DNA from: Micromonospora sp. WMMD882
GTDB taxonomy: Bacteria > Actinomycetota > Actinomycetes > Mycobacteriales > Micromonosporaceae
NCBI RefSeq assembly: GCF_027497255.1
Contig: NZ_CP114903.1
Coordinates: forward strand, 1,426,001 to 1,490,000
Direction: 5' to 3'
Length of the DNA stretch: 64,000 bases
Under the pieces are notes generated by a model. That model was not told where the DNA came from and did no database searches. It saw only the letters and a program-made list of their open reading frames with translations. The stretch's first letter is position 1. Each line of letters begins with the position of its first letter. Both the position numbers and the translations under genes were made by a program. Of this stretch, positions 1 to 9,000 are shown piece by piece.

Positions 1-58
1 TGAAGTAGCCGGTGAAGAGGACGGCGATGAGGACGAACCAGACGGTGGTGAGGTCCAT
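1..58 (-). CDS. cydB: Cytochrome bd oxidase subunit II, N-terminal fragment (partial)
   Basis: Only the first 19 codons lie in the window. They read MDLTTVWFVLIAVLFTGYF, the usual hydrophobic first helix of CydB. CydB is the structural membrane subunit of the cytochrome bd quinol oxidase. The ATG is preceded by a GGAG Shine-Dalgarno sequence seven bases away, and the gene starts 15 bases after the cydA stop on the same strand, so the two form an operon. The identification rests on this short sequence plus the position directly after cydA. Confidence 0.85.
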   Translation of the reverse strand, partial: MDLTTVWFVLIAVLFTGYF

Positions 59-73
59 GGTGGGGCTCCGGGG

Positions 74-1483
74 TCAGTAGGCGAAGGCGAGGGGTCGGTC
101 GGGGTCGTCGGTGTGGTCGGGTGGGTTGGGTTCGTCGGGGGGTAGGCCGGTTTTGGCGTAGCGGATGAGGAGCCGGACTTCGATGACGGCGAGGGTGGCG
201 TAGACGAGGGTGAAGGCGGTGAAGCTGGTGAGGACTTCGGTGCGGCTGACGGCGCGGGAGACGCCGTCGCGGGTGAGCATTTCGCCGAAGACGATCCAGG
301 GTTGGCGGCCCATTTCGGTGAAGATCCAGCCGAAGCTGTTGGCGGCGAGTGGGAGCAGGGGCATGGTGAGGCCGGCGCGGAGGAGCCATTTTCCGGTGGG
401 GGTACGGCCTTTGCGGTGGGCCCAGAGGACCCAGAGGGCGATGGCCGCGGTGGCGAGTCCGAAGCCGATCATCATGCGGAAGCTCCAGTAGGTGACCGGG
501 ATGATCGGGGTGTAGTTGCCGGGGCCGTACTGGGCGGCGTATTGGGCTTGAAGGTTGTCGATGCCGTGGACGGTGCCGTGTGGGTCGCCGGTGCCGAGGA
601 CGCTGAGTAGGTAGGGGATTTTGAGGGCGTAGAGCTCGCGGCTTCCGTCGAGGCTGCCGATGGTGAGGACGCTGAGGGCGGCGGGGGTTTCGGTGGTGTA
701 GAGGCCTTCGGCGGCGGCCATTTTCATGGGTTGGACGTCGGTCATGATTTTGCCTTGGATGTCGCCGGTGACGAGGACGGCGGTGGTGGCGGCGAGGGTG
801 GTCCAGGCGCCGAAGCGGGCGGCGAAGCGGTAGGTGGGGGTGTCGGGGTGGTGGGGGTGTCGGGTGAGGTGCCAGAGGGCGACGGCGACGATGATGCTGC
901 CGGCGACGAGGAAGCAGCCGGCGATGGTGTGGGGGAAGGTGACGAGGGCGACTTTGTTGGTGAGGACGGCGAGGAAGTCGGTGAGTTCGGCGCGGCCGGT
1001 GTCGGGGTTGATGTGGTAGCCGACGGGGTTCTGCATCCAGGAGTTGGCGGCGAGGATGAAGTAGGCGCTGAGGGTGGAGCCGGTGGCGGCGGCCCAGATG
1101 GTGGCGAGGTGGATGCGTTTGGGGAGGCGGTCCCAGCCGAATATCCAGAGTCCGAGGAAGGTGGATTCGAGGAAGAAGGCGACGAGGGCTTCGATGGCGA
1201 GGGGCGCGCCGAAGATGTCGCCGACGAAGCGGGAGTAGTCGCTCCAGTTCATGCCGAACTGGAATTCCTGGACGATGCCGGTGACGATGCCCATGGCGAA
1301 GTTGATGAGGAAGAGTTTTCCGTAGAATTTGGTGAGTTTGAGGTAGTGCTGGTGGCCGGTGCGGTGCCAGAGGGTCTGGAGGATGGCGACGAGGACGGAC
1401 AGGCCGATGGTGAGTGGGACGAAGAGAAAGTGGTAGACGGTGGTGACACCGAATTGCCAGCGGGCGACGTCCAATGCGTCCAC
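74..1483 (-). CDS. cydA: Cytochrome bd ubiquinol/menaquinol oxidase subunit I
   Basis: This 469-residue, multi-helix protein is subunit I of the cytochrome bd terminal oxidase, the subunit that carries haems b558, b595 and d and oxidises quinol at the cytoplasmic membrane. It starts MDALDVARWQFGVTTVYHF, with the conserved early histidine of the family. It also has the GMNWSDYSRFVGDIFGAPLA segment, the haem-region FPHTIAG around residue 185 and GRQPWIVFGEM near the end. The start is a GTG behind a GGGGGG purine tract. cydB follows after 15 bases. The promoter region at about 1500-1541 contains overlapping TACTAC/GTAGTA repeats, described separately. Cytochrome bd serves low-oxygen respiration and stress tolerance in related bacteria. 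Confidence 0.97.
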   Translation of the reverse strand: MDALDVARWQFGVTTVYHFLFVPLTIGLSVLVAILQTLWHRTGHQHYLKLTKFYGKLFLINFAMGIVTGIVQEFQFGMNWSDYSRFVGDIFGAPLAIEALVAFFLESTFLGLWIFGWDRLPKRIHLATIWAAATGSTLSAYFILAANSWMQNPVGYHINPDTGRAELTDFLAVLTNKVALVTFPHTIAGCFLVAGSIIVAVALWHLTRHPHHPDTPTYRFAARFGAWTTLAATTAVLVTGDIQGKIMTDVQPMKMAAAEGLYTTETPAALSVLTIGSLDGSRELYALKIPYLLSVLGTGDPHGTVHGIDNLQAQYAAQYGPGNYTPIIPVTYWSFRMMIGFGLATAAIALWVLWAHRKGRTPTGKWLLRAGLTMPLLPLAANSFGWIFTEMGRQPWIVFGEMLTRDGVSRAVSRTEVLTSFTAFTLVYATLAVIEVRLLIRYAKTGLPPDEPNPPDHTDDPDRPLAFAY

Positions 1484-1501
1484 CAGGAACCCCCCAGGTC
1501 G

Positions 1502-1526
1502 TACTACATGGCGTAGTAGATACTAC
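1502..1526. promoter_or_regulatory. Overlapping TACTAC/GTAGTA operator at the cydA promoter
   Basis: Three 6-base blocks follow one another: TACTAC (1502-1507), GTAGTA (1513-1518) and TACTAC (1521-1526). They form two overlapping perfect inverted repeats, with spacers of 5 and 2 bases. On the minus strand the outer block contains TAGTAT, a good -10 box for cydA. TACTAC-N-GTAGTA resembles operators of BlaI/MecI-family repressors in actinobacteria. No such repressor is encoded in the window, so the regulator is an inference. Confidence 0.5.
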
Positions 1527-1655
1527 CGGGTGTCGTAGTCGTGGGGGTGGGAGCGGGGGTCCTGATCCGCCTCGGGTCGGATGACCCTGGTCACCCCGAC
1601 CGGGCGGCTACCCTGTCCCCCGCCGTCCGGCGCGGCGTGCGACCATCCTCTGCTG

Positions 1656-2429
1656 ATGGACACCTCCCCCTGGCGGACGCCGTGGTCGTGGCGTGCCGCC
1701 CAACTGGTCGCGCGGATCGTGGTCGCCGCGGTGGCCCGGCTGGAGGTCAGCGGCGACGTGCCGTCGGCGGCACGTCGGGGTCCGCTGATCCTGGCCGCCA
1801 ACCACATCAGCCCGTTCGATCCGGTGGTGCTGGCCGCGGCGTGCCGCGCCCGTGGGGTCGCGCCGCGGTTCCTGGCCACCGGCGGGCTGTTCCGGGCGCC
1901 GGTGGTGGGCGCGATGATGCGGCACGCCGGGCACATCCGGGTGGACCGGGGCAGCGCGGCGGTGGGGCGGGTGCTGCAGGAGGCCGCGGCGGCGGCCATG
2001 GCCGGGTCGGTGCTCCTGGTGTATCCGGAGGGGCGGATCGGCCTGGATCCGGGGATGTGGCCGGAGCGCGGCAAGACCGGCACGGCGCGGTTGGCGTTGG
2101 CCTGTGGCGCGCCGGTGGTGCCGGTGGCGCAGTGGGGGTCGCACGAGGTGTTGCCGTACCGGGCGCCGAAGGGCATCGTGGCGGCGCTGTGGCGGGCGGT
2201 TCGACGGCGTCCGGTGGTCCGGGTGCGGTTCGGCGCGCCGGTGGAGTTGGGCGGGGTGGATCGGGTCGGGCCGGGGGCGGCGCGGCGGGCGACGGATCTG
2301 ATCGTGGACGCGATCACCGACACGTTGGCGCCGTTGCGGGTCGACGAGCCGGACCGGCCCCGGCACGTGGATCCGGGTCGGCCGGTGGATGTCGGTCGTC
2401 GGCACCGGCGGCGACCGGCCGCCGGCTGA
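1656..2429 (+). CDS. 1-acyl-sn-glycerol-3-phosphate acyltransferase family protein (PlsC-like)
   Basis: A 257-residue member of the lysophospholipid acyltransferase family, which transfers an acyl group to lysophosphatidic acid in phospholipid synthesis. The catalytic HX4D motif is visible as NHISPFD (His50, Asp55). The acceptor-binding motif YPEGRIG lies near residue 125, and a later proline-containing block (GAPVVPVAQWG) matches motif IV. The ATG at 1656 is chosen because the family homology begins within about 30 residues of it. An upstream in-frame start at 1581 would add a proline-rich tail that looks non-coding. The last 30 residues are basic and low-complexity. The exact acyl acceptor cannot be told from sequence. 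Confidence 0.9.
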   Translation: MDTSPWRTPWSWRAAQLVARIVVAAVARLEVSGDVPSAARRGPLILAANHISPFDPVVLAAACRARGVAPRFLATGGLFRAPVVGAMMRHAGHIRVDRGSAAVGRVLQEAAAAAMAGSVLLVYPEGRIGLDPGMWPERGKTGTARLALACGAPVVPVAQWGSHEVLPYRAPKGIVAALWRAVRRRPVVRVRFGAPVELGGVDRVGPGAARRATDLIVDAITDTLAPLRVDEPDRPRHVDPGRPVDVGRRHRRRPAAG

Positions 2430-2606
2430 GCGGTGGGACGGGCGTTCGCCACGGCGGTGAGGTGGGTCGGGCGGGGAGATTTCGGCCGGTCTGTGGTGGT
2501 GTCGGCGTTATGGCCAGGACTACCGGTGGTGGTCCCGCGCGGGGCACGCTGACCGTGCAGGGGGCGTGACCGGCGTCTGCCGGGCCCGTGCCGATCTGGA
2601 GGCGGT

Positions 2607-2920
2607 ATGCCGGTGCCGATGCCCCGCTCCCCCGTTCCCGCGTCCGCGCGGGTGACGCCGGTGCTGGCGTTGGTCTCGGTGTGGGGGCGGGATCTGCCGT
2701 TGCCGGTGGAGATCGTGGTGGTGGTGGCGTCGTCGTGGTTGGCGGGGCCGCTGGCGCTGGGGTTGGGGCCACGCAGATCGTGTTGCTGGCGCTGACCGCG
2801 GTGGTGGGGATCCTGACGGTGATGCCGGGTCGGGCGACCCTGTTGCAGGCGTGGGTGCGCCTGTCGCCGTGCGCCAGTTACCTGTTCGACCAATCCGTGA
2901 GGGGCCGGTGGTCGGTCTGA
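2607..2920 (+). pseudogene. Decayed C-terminus of a Ca2+/H+ antiporter (ChaA/Cax family)
   Basis: Two reading frames together resemble the last part of a Cax-type calcium/proton exchanger. The first frame gives SSWLAGPLALGLG (ending near 2770). After a one-base shift the next frame continues ATQIVLLALTAVVGILTV, then MPGRATLLQAWVRLSP, up to the stop at 2920. In intact relatives these blocks are contiguous, the histidine-leucine-rich last helix is hydrophobic, and about 300 residues precede them. Here the upstream transporter is missing, the joint is frameshifted and the last helix is degraded. It is read as a pseudogene remnant. The family assignment is from remembered consensus, not a search. 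Confidence 0.6.
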
Positions 2921-2989
2921 CGGCGGTTGGTCGGACGCCGCTGGGGTGGCGGTCACCGGCGGGTCACCGGGCGCGGGCATACTGCCGGC

Positions 2990-3754
2990 GTGCCGCAGCA
3001 TGCCTTTCTGGACGCGCCCGCCCCGTTGGCCTTCGCCCACCGTGGTGGGGCCGCGCAGGGTGACGAGAACACGGTGGCGGCGTTCGCGCGGGCCGTGGCG
3101 CTCGGTTACCGGTACGTGGAGACCGACGTGCACGCCACCTCCGACGGGGTGCCGGTGGTGTTCCACGACGCGACGTTGGAGCGGTTGACCGGGCAGCGGG
3201 GGCGGTTGGCGGCGTTGCGGTGGGCGGACCTGGTGACGGTGCGGGTGGGTGGGGCCGCGGTGGTGCCGAGGCTGGACGAGGTGCTGGACGCGTGGCCGCA
3301 GGTGCGGTTCAACGTCGACGTGAAGGCCGACGCGGCGGTGGAGCCGACGGTGGCGGCGGTGCGGCGGGGCGCCGCCGGTGAGCGGGTGCTGCTGGCGTCG
3401 TTCAGTGACGCCCGGCTGGCGCGGTTGCGGGTGGCGGCCGGGCCGGCGGTGGCCACGTCGTTGGGGATGCGGGGGGTGGCGTGGCTGCGGTGGGCGTCGG
3501 TGACGGGGCGGCGGCTGCGGTTGCCGCCGTCGGTGGTGGCCGCGCAGGTTCCGGTGCGGTGGGGGCGGGTGCCGGTGGTGGATCGGCGGTTGGTCGGTCA
3601 CGCCCACCGGCTCGGGTTGCAGGTGCACGTCTGGACGATCGACGAACCTGACGAGATGCACGAGTTACTGGACCTGGGTGTGGATGGCATCATGACCGAT
3701 CACGTCGGTGTGCTGCGCGACGTGTACCGCAGTCGCGGCCACTGGGCCGCCTGA
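2990..3754 (+). CDS. Glycerophosphodiester phosphodiesterase family protein
   Basis: This protein of about 254 residues belongs to the GDPD/UgpQ family, which hydrolyses glycerophosphodiesters to glycerol-3-phosphate and an alcohol. The active-site pattern is complete: AHRGGAAQGDENT near residue 20, YVETDVHATSDGVPVVFHD with the metal-binding Glu and Asp, and a TIM-barrel end VHVWTIDEPDEM followed by GIMTDHV. It has no signal peptide, so it is cytoplasmic. The GTG at 2990 is preferred because CATACT, a -10-like box, ends six bases before it, which fits a leaderless transcript, and because homology starts soon after. An in-frame GTG at 2927 would add an arginine/glycine-rich extension. UMF1 transporter gene lies 20 bases downstream on the same strand. 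Confidence 0.92.
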   Translation: MPQHAFLDAPAPLAFAHRGGAAQGDENTVAAFARAVALGYRYVETDVHATSDGVPVVFHDATLERLTGQRGRLAALRWADLVTVRVGGAAVVPRLDEVLDAWPQVRFNVDVKADAAVEPTVAAVRRGAAGERVLLASFSDARLARLRVAAGPAVATSLGMRGVAWLRWASVTGRRLRLPPSVVAAQVPVRWGRVPVVDRRLVGHAHRLGLQVHVWTIDEPDEMHELLDLGVDGIMTDHVGVLRDVYRSRGHWAA

Positions 3755-3774
3755 GCCACCCCGGGGGTTCGTCG

Positions 3775-5157
3775 ATGGCCGAGACCACCCTGCCGTCCGC
3801 GCCGGTGGGGCCGGTGAGCACCCGTCGGGAGCGTACCGGCTGGTATTTCTACGACTGGGCGATGTCGGCGTTCTCCACGACGGTGGTCACGGTGTTCCTG
3901 GGGCCGTTCCTGACGAGCGTGACGAAGGTGGCGGCCGGGTGCGGGTTGGGCGCGGACGGGTGTGACGGGCACGTGTACCCGTTGGGGGTGCGGGTGGCGG
4001 CGGGGTCGTATTTCCCGTACCTGGTGTCGTTGTCGGTGTTGTTGACGGTGTTCGTGTTGCCGGTGGTGGGGGCGGTGGCGGACCGGTCGCCGCGGCGTAA
4101 GCGGTTGTTGGCGGTGTTCGCGTTCGTGGGGGCGGGCGCGACGGTGGCGATGGCGTTGGTGACCGGGGGCCGGTACCTGCTGGGTGGGGTGTTGTTCGTG
4201 GTGGCGAACATCGCCTTCGGGGCGGCGGTGGTGGTGTACAACTCGTTCCTGCCGCAGTTGGGTGGGCCGGACGACCGGGACGGCATCTCCAGTCGGGGGT
4301 GGGCGTTGGGGTATCTGGGTGGTGGGCTGCTGTTGGCGGTGAACCTGGTGGTGGTGAACTCGTTCTCCGACGGCACGGCGCAGCGGACCCTGGATCTGGC
4401 GCGGTGGTCGATCGTGTCGGCCGGGGTGTGGTGGGCGGTGTTTACGGTGGTGCCGTTGGCGTGGTTGCGGGAGCGGCCGTCGGTGGCGGCCGTGGCGGGG
4501 GGCGGCCACGTGCTGGTCGACGGGTTCCGGCAGTTGGGTCGTACGGTGCGGGAGATGCGGGCGTATCCGTTGACGTTGTTCTTCCTGTTGGCGTTCCTGG
4601 TGTACAACGACGGCATCCAGACGGTGATCGCGTTGGCCAGCCAGTACGGCACGGAGGAGCTGCGGCTGGGGCAGTCGACGTTGATCGTGACGATTCTGCT
4701 GGTGCAGTTCCTGGCGTTCGGTGGGGCGTTGACGTTGGGGGCGTTGGCGAAGCGGATCGGGGCGTGGAAGACGGTGCTGCTGTCGTTGGTGTTGTGGACG
4801 GCGGTGATCCTGGCGGCGTTCCGGTTGCCGGCCGAGGCGCCGGTGCCGTTCATGGTGCTGGGGGCGGGTATCGGGTTGGTGCTGGGGGGTAGTCAGGCGT
4901 TGAGCCGGTCGTTGTTCAGTCAGATGATCCCGGCCGGCCGGGAGGGCGAGTACTACGGCTTCTACGAGATCAGCGACAAGGGGACCAGTTGGTTGGGGCC
5001 GTTGGCGTTCGGGGTGGTGTTCCAGCTCACGAGTTCCTACCGGGTGGGGCTGGTGTCGTTGCTGGTGTTCTTCGTGGTGGGGTTCGTGTTGTTGGCGGCG
5101 GTGCCGGTGCGGCGGGCGATCGTCGCGGCGGGCAACGTCCCGCCTCGGGTCCTGTGA
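3775..5157 (+). CDS. MFS transporter, UMF1/Atg22-like family
   Basis: A 460-residue integral membrane protein with about 11-12 hydrophobic segments. The N-terminus RTGWYFYDWAMSAFSTTVVT is the hallmark of the UMF1 family (related to yeast vacuolar Atg22). The central LGWALGYLGGGLL-type block and a C-terminal EYYGFYEISDKGTSWLGPL are also typical. The substrate is unknown for the bacterial family; amino-acid export is suggested for Atg22 only. The ATG follows the GDPD gene by 20 bases, so the two may be co-transcribed. The gene is full length and shows no disruption. Confidence 0.9.
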   Translation: MAETTLPSAPVGPVSTRRERTGWYFYDWAMSAFSTTVVTVFLGPFLTSVTKVAAGCGLGADGCDGHVYPLGVRVAAGSYFPYLVSLSVLLTVFVLPVVGAVADRSPRRKRLLAVFAFVGAGATVAMALVTGGRYLLGGVLFVVANIAFGAAVVVYNSFLPQLGGPDDRDGISSRGWALGYLGGGLLLAVNLVVVNSFSDGTAQRTLDLARWSIVSAGVWWAVFTVVPLAWLRERPSVAAVAGGGHVLVDGFRQLGRTVREMRAYPLTLFFLLAFLVYNDGIQTVIALASQYGTEELRLGQSTLIVTILLVQFLAFGGALTLGALAKRIGAWKTVLLSLVLWTAVILAAFRLPAEAPVPFMVLGAGIGLVLGGSQALSRSLFSQMIPAGREGEYYGFYEISDKGTSWLGPLAFGVVFQLTSSYRVGLVSLLVFFVVGFVLLAAVPVRRAIVAAGNVPPRVL

Positions 5158-5199
5158 CCAGGCTCATTGGCGGCTTTCGATGGGATAGGCTGCCCGACC

Positions 5200-5928
5200 G
5201 TGACCGATGTCGACGACGCCGCCCCGACCTGCCTGGCCCGGCCGTTGCCGGGTGAGCCCGACGGTCCGGCCCGCGCCGCCGCGCCGGGGCCGGACGCGGG
5301 CCGCGCGGACGGGCGTCCCCGGCACGCCGCGGCGTTGAAGTTCTTCTGGGGGCCGATGGACTGCGGCAAGTCCACCATGGCGTTGCAGATGAACTACAAC
5401 CATGCCCGGCAGGGCCGGCGTGGGCTGGTCACCACCCGCATCGACCGGTCGCTGGGCCCACAGGTCACCACCCGGATCGGGTTGGCGCACGAGGCCATCG
5501 AGGTCACCGACGAGCTGGACCTGCGGGCGTTGGTGCGTGGCCGGTGGGCCGAGGGGGTGCGGGTGGACTACCTGATCTGCGACGAGGCGTCGTTCTACCG
5601 GGTCGAGCACGTCGAGCAGATGGCGGAGCTGGTCGACCACGACGACGTCGACGTGTTCGCGTTCGGGTTGGCCACGGACTTCCGGTCGTGTTTCTTCCCG
5701 GCCGCGCAGCGGCTGTTCGAGCTCGCCGACCAGGTGGCCCGCATCCAGGTGGAGGTGCTGTGCTGGTGCGGGCGGGAGGGGCTGCTCAACGCCCGGGTCG
5801 TCGGTGGGCGGGTGGTCCGGGAGGGCGAGCGGGTCGTCATCGGTGACACCGCCGCCGACGCGCGGGTGCACTACCAGGTGCTGTGTCGGCGGCACTACCG
5901 CAACGGGGACCTGGGCCCGCGCGGCTGA
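5200..5928 (+). CDS. tdk: Thymidine kinase (type II)
   Basis: Phosphorylates thymidine to dTMP in pyrimidine salvage. In this protein of about 242 residues the P-loop is GPMDCGKST. The TK signature DEASFYRVEHVEQM follows, then the lasso/thymidine-binding region with FGLATDFRS. A zinc site is formed by CWCG and the late CRRH. The N-terminal 45 residues before the kinase fold are Ala/Gly/Pro-rich and unusual in length. The GTG at 5200 is preferred because a TAGGCT-like -10 box ends nine bases upstream (leaderless pattern). A TTG at 5167 is an alternative. Classical TK has GPMFSGKST, so the DC substitution in the P-loop is a small departure. Confidence 0.88.
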   Translation: MTDVDDAAPTCLARPLPGEPDGPARAAAPGPDAGRADGRPRHAAALKFFWGPMDCGKSTMALQMNYNHARQGRRGLVTTRIDRSLGPQVTTRIGLAHEAIEVTDELDLRALVRGRWAEGVRVDYLICDEASFYRVEHVEQMAELVDHDDVDVFAFGLATDFRSCFFPAAQRLFELADQVARIQVEVLCWCGREGLLNARVVGGRVVREGERVVIGDTAADARVHYQVLCRRHYRNGDLGPRG

Positions 5929-6068
5929 GGCGGTCTCCGTGACCATGTCGTGATCGACGACGTGGCCGCACGCGCCAACCTTTCCGGTGGGCCCGGTTGT
6001 CTCTGACGGCACGCGGGGACGGCGGTCGGCCTCCCTGACGCGCGACGGCGACCGGGGGGACGACACAC

Positions 6069-9000
6069 ATGCAGGTGGCGCTACGGCGGGCCCGCGGGGC
6101 CACCGGTCTGCTGCTGGCCGCCGCGGCGGCCACGCTGGTCGCGGCGGTCGCGTTGACCGCGCTGGCCGGCTACCACCGGGACGTGGTCGACTCCGGGGCC
6201 CGGGCGGTCCTGTCCGCCGCGCCCGCCGAGGAACGCTCCGTGCTGGTGCGCGGGCCCGCCGGGCGGACCCCGCAGGCGTTGACCGACACCGACCGCGCGC
6301 TACGCGAGGCGGTCGGCGTCGCTCTCGACGGGTGGCCGGGCACGGTCACCACCGCCGGGTACGCCGCCGGACGGCAGTTGCGGGGGCCTGTCGGGGACGC
6401 CGTCGGCGACGGCGACGGGGTCGTCTACGCGGCGGTGATGTTCCTCGACGACCTGGCCGCGCACGCCCGGCTGACCGGTGGGGCGTGGCCTGTTGCCGGG
6501 GCCAGCCCGACGCAGGCCACCCTGCCCGAGTCGGTGGCGGTGACCCTGGGCGTGGGCGTCGGGGACCGGATCCCGGTCACCGACGGGTTCACCGGGCGGG
6601 TCACCGACGTCGCCGTGGTCGGGTTGTGGCGGCCGGACGCCGCCGGCGACCCGTACTGGCGGCTGGCCCCCGGGGCGGACGCCGGCGGGCAGGGCAGCCC
6701 GGGCACGTACGGGCCGGTGACCGTGCACCGGGACGACTTCGTCCGCGGTTTCCTCGGCAACGCCTCCGTCGGGTGGCTGGTCGCGCCGGACGTCGACACC
6801 GGCGCGGACGGCCTGGACCGGCTCGCGGCCGTCGACGCCGCCGCCGCCGGACTGCCGGACGCCGCCGGTCTCGGCGACGCCGGCACGGTCGCCACCGGCC
6901 TCGGCGCGCTGGTGGAGCGGATCCGCCGCTCCGCCCTGGTGGGCCGGTCCGCGCTAATCACCCCGATGCTGCTGGTGGCGGTGTTGGGCGGGTACACGCT
7001 GCTGCTGGTCGCCGCCCTGCTCACCGAGCGACGACGCGGCGAGACCGCGCTGCTGCGGGCCCGCGGCACCGGTCGGGTCCAGGTGGCCGCCCTGGCCGCC
7101 CGGGAAGCCGCGCTGGTGGTCGCGCCGGCGGCGCTGCTCGCGCCGCCGCTGGCCGCGTGGGCGCTGCGGCAGGCCGACGGCAGCGCGACGCTGTCGACGG
7201 CGGCGCTGCGGCTGACGCCCCGCCTGGACGTCGCCGCCTGGACGGTGACCGGTGTCGTCGCCGTCGGCTGCGTCGCGGCGATGCTGGCGCCGCACCTGCG
7301 GCGCGCCGACACCTACGTGGCCGACCTGGCGGCCCGGTCCCGGCCCGGCCGGCGCGGCCTGGCGCAACGCGCCGGCGTGGACGTGCTGCTGGTCGTGGTG
7401 GCGCTGCTGGGCTGGTACCAGCTACGCGCGTACGCCTCGCCGTTGTCGTCGGGTCCGGGCGGTGACCTGGGCGTCGACCCGCTGCTGGCCGCCGCCCCCA
7501 CCGTGGCGGTGCTCGCCGGCGCGGTGCTGGCGTTGCGGCTGCTGCCGCCGTCGACGCGGCTGGCCCAACGGTGGGTCGACCGGACGAGGGCGACCGCGGC
7601 GACGCTGGGCATGTGGCAGGCGGGGCGGCGTCCGCACGCCGGGCCGGTGCTGCTGGTCGCCCTCGCCGTGGCGGTCAGCGCGTTGGCGTGGTCGCTGGCC
7701 GGCACCACCAGCCGGTCCCTGAGCGACCAGGCCGACCATCAGGTCGGCGCGGACCTGCGGCTGACCGAGACCCGACCCGACGCCGACGCGCGCCGCGGCG
7801 CGCAGGTGGCCGCGCTGCCCGGCGTGAGCGGCGCCCTGCCCGCCTGGCGGGACACGCTGCGTCTCGGCGCGGCCGCCACGCCGGCGTCGCTGCTGGCCGT
7901 CGACGCCGCCGCCGCGCCGACGGTGCTGCGGATGCGCGCCGACCTGGGCGGCGGCTCCCCACGTCGACTGTTCGACGCCCTCGCCGCCGCGCGGGCCGCC
8001 GCCCCGGTCACCGTGCTGCCGGCCGACGCGCGGCGACTGGCCGGCCGCTGGGTCGGCACGGTCGACGGCGTCGACGCGACGCTGCGCGCCTGGGCGGTGT
8101 TCGCCGACACGGTCGGCGGGCACCAGCGGGTGCCGTTGGGCGCCTCCACGGCCGGCACGCCCGTGGAGTTCACCGTGGACGTGCCCGACGCCGACGCGGC
8201 GGCCCGGCTGGTCGGGTTCACCGTGGAGGCCGACGCGCCCGCCGACGCGGCCGTGCGGTGGCGGCTGACCGGCCTGCGTGCCGGCGACGGCGTCGGCCCC
8301 GCCCGCCCGGTCGACCTGACCGGCGGCGGCCCGTGGCGCAGCGTCGACCGGGCCGGCGTGCGCCTCGACGCCACCGCCGCCGGTGACAGTCTGACCGCCG
8401 AGCACCGGCGGCCCGACGCCGCCGCGCGTCGACGCGGCGGCGTGGGCGTGGGCGTGCGCCTGGCGGTGACCCGCCCGGCCGCGGGGCCGGTGCCGCTGCT
8501 GCTCACCCCGGCCGCGTTGGCCGCGCTGCGGCTGGACGTCGGCGCCACCACCCGGCTGCTGCTCGGCGCGGCCGAGGTCGACGTGCGGGTCGTCGGCGCC
8601 GTCGCGGCCGTCCCCGGCGACACCGCGGCGGCCACGATCGTGGCCGACCTGCCGTCGCTGGCCGGCCGGCTCTTCGGCGACCGGGGTCTGCTGCGGGCCC
8701 CCCAGGAGTGGTGGGTGGGCGTGGACGCCGCGTCCCGCGACGCCACGGTCGCCGCCGCGGCCACGCTCGGCGGACTCACCGTGCACGACCGCGACGCCGT
8801 CGCCCGCGACCTGGCCGGGGACCCGTTCGGCGTCGGCGCGCGGGGCGCGTTGTTCGCCGCGACCGTCGCGGCGGCGCTGCTGGCCGCCGTCGGCGTCGCC
8901 GTCGACGTGGCCGCCACCGCCCGCCGCCGCCGCGCCGAGCTGGCGGTGCTGCGCGCCCTGGGCGCCGGGCACCGCACCGTCACCCGGTCGCTGGTGGTCG

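Noticed and set aside
731-1516. 261-residue plus-strand ORF antisense to cydA
   Set aside because: Gly/Glu/Asp-biased shadow frame of a confident gene on the other strand; no ribosome-binding site or family.
1523-3661. Long minus-strand frames of 712 and 265 residues across the PlsC and GDPD genes
   Set aside because: Pro/Arg/His-rich composition typical of GC-rich antisense frames; conserved proteins lie on the other strand.
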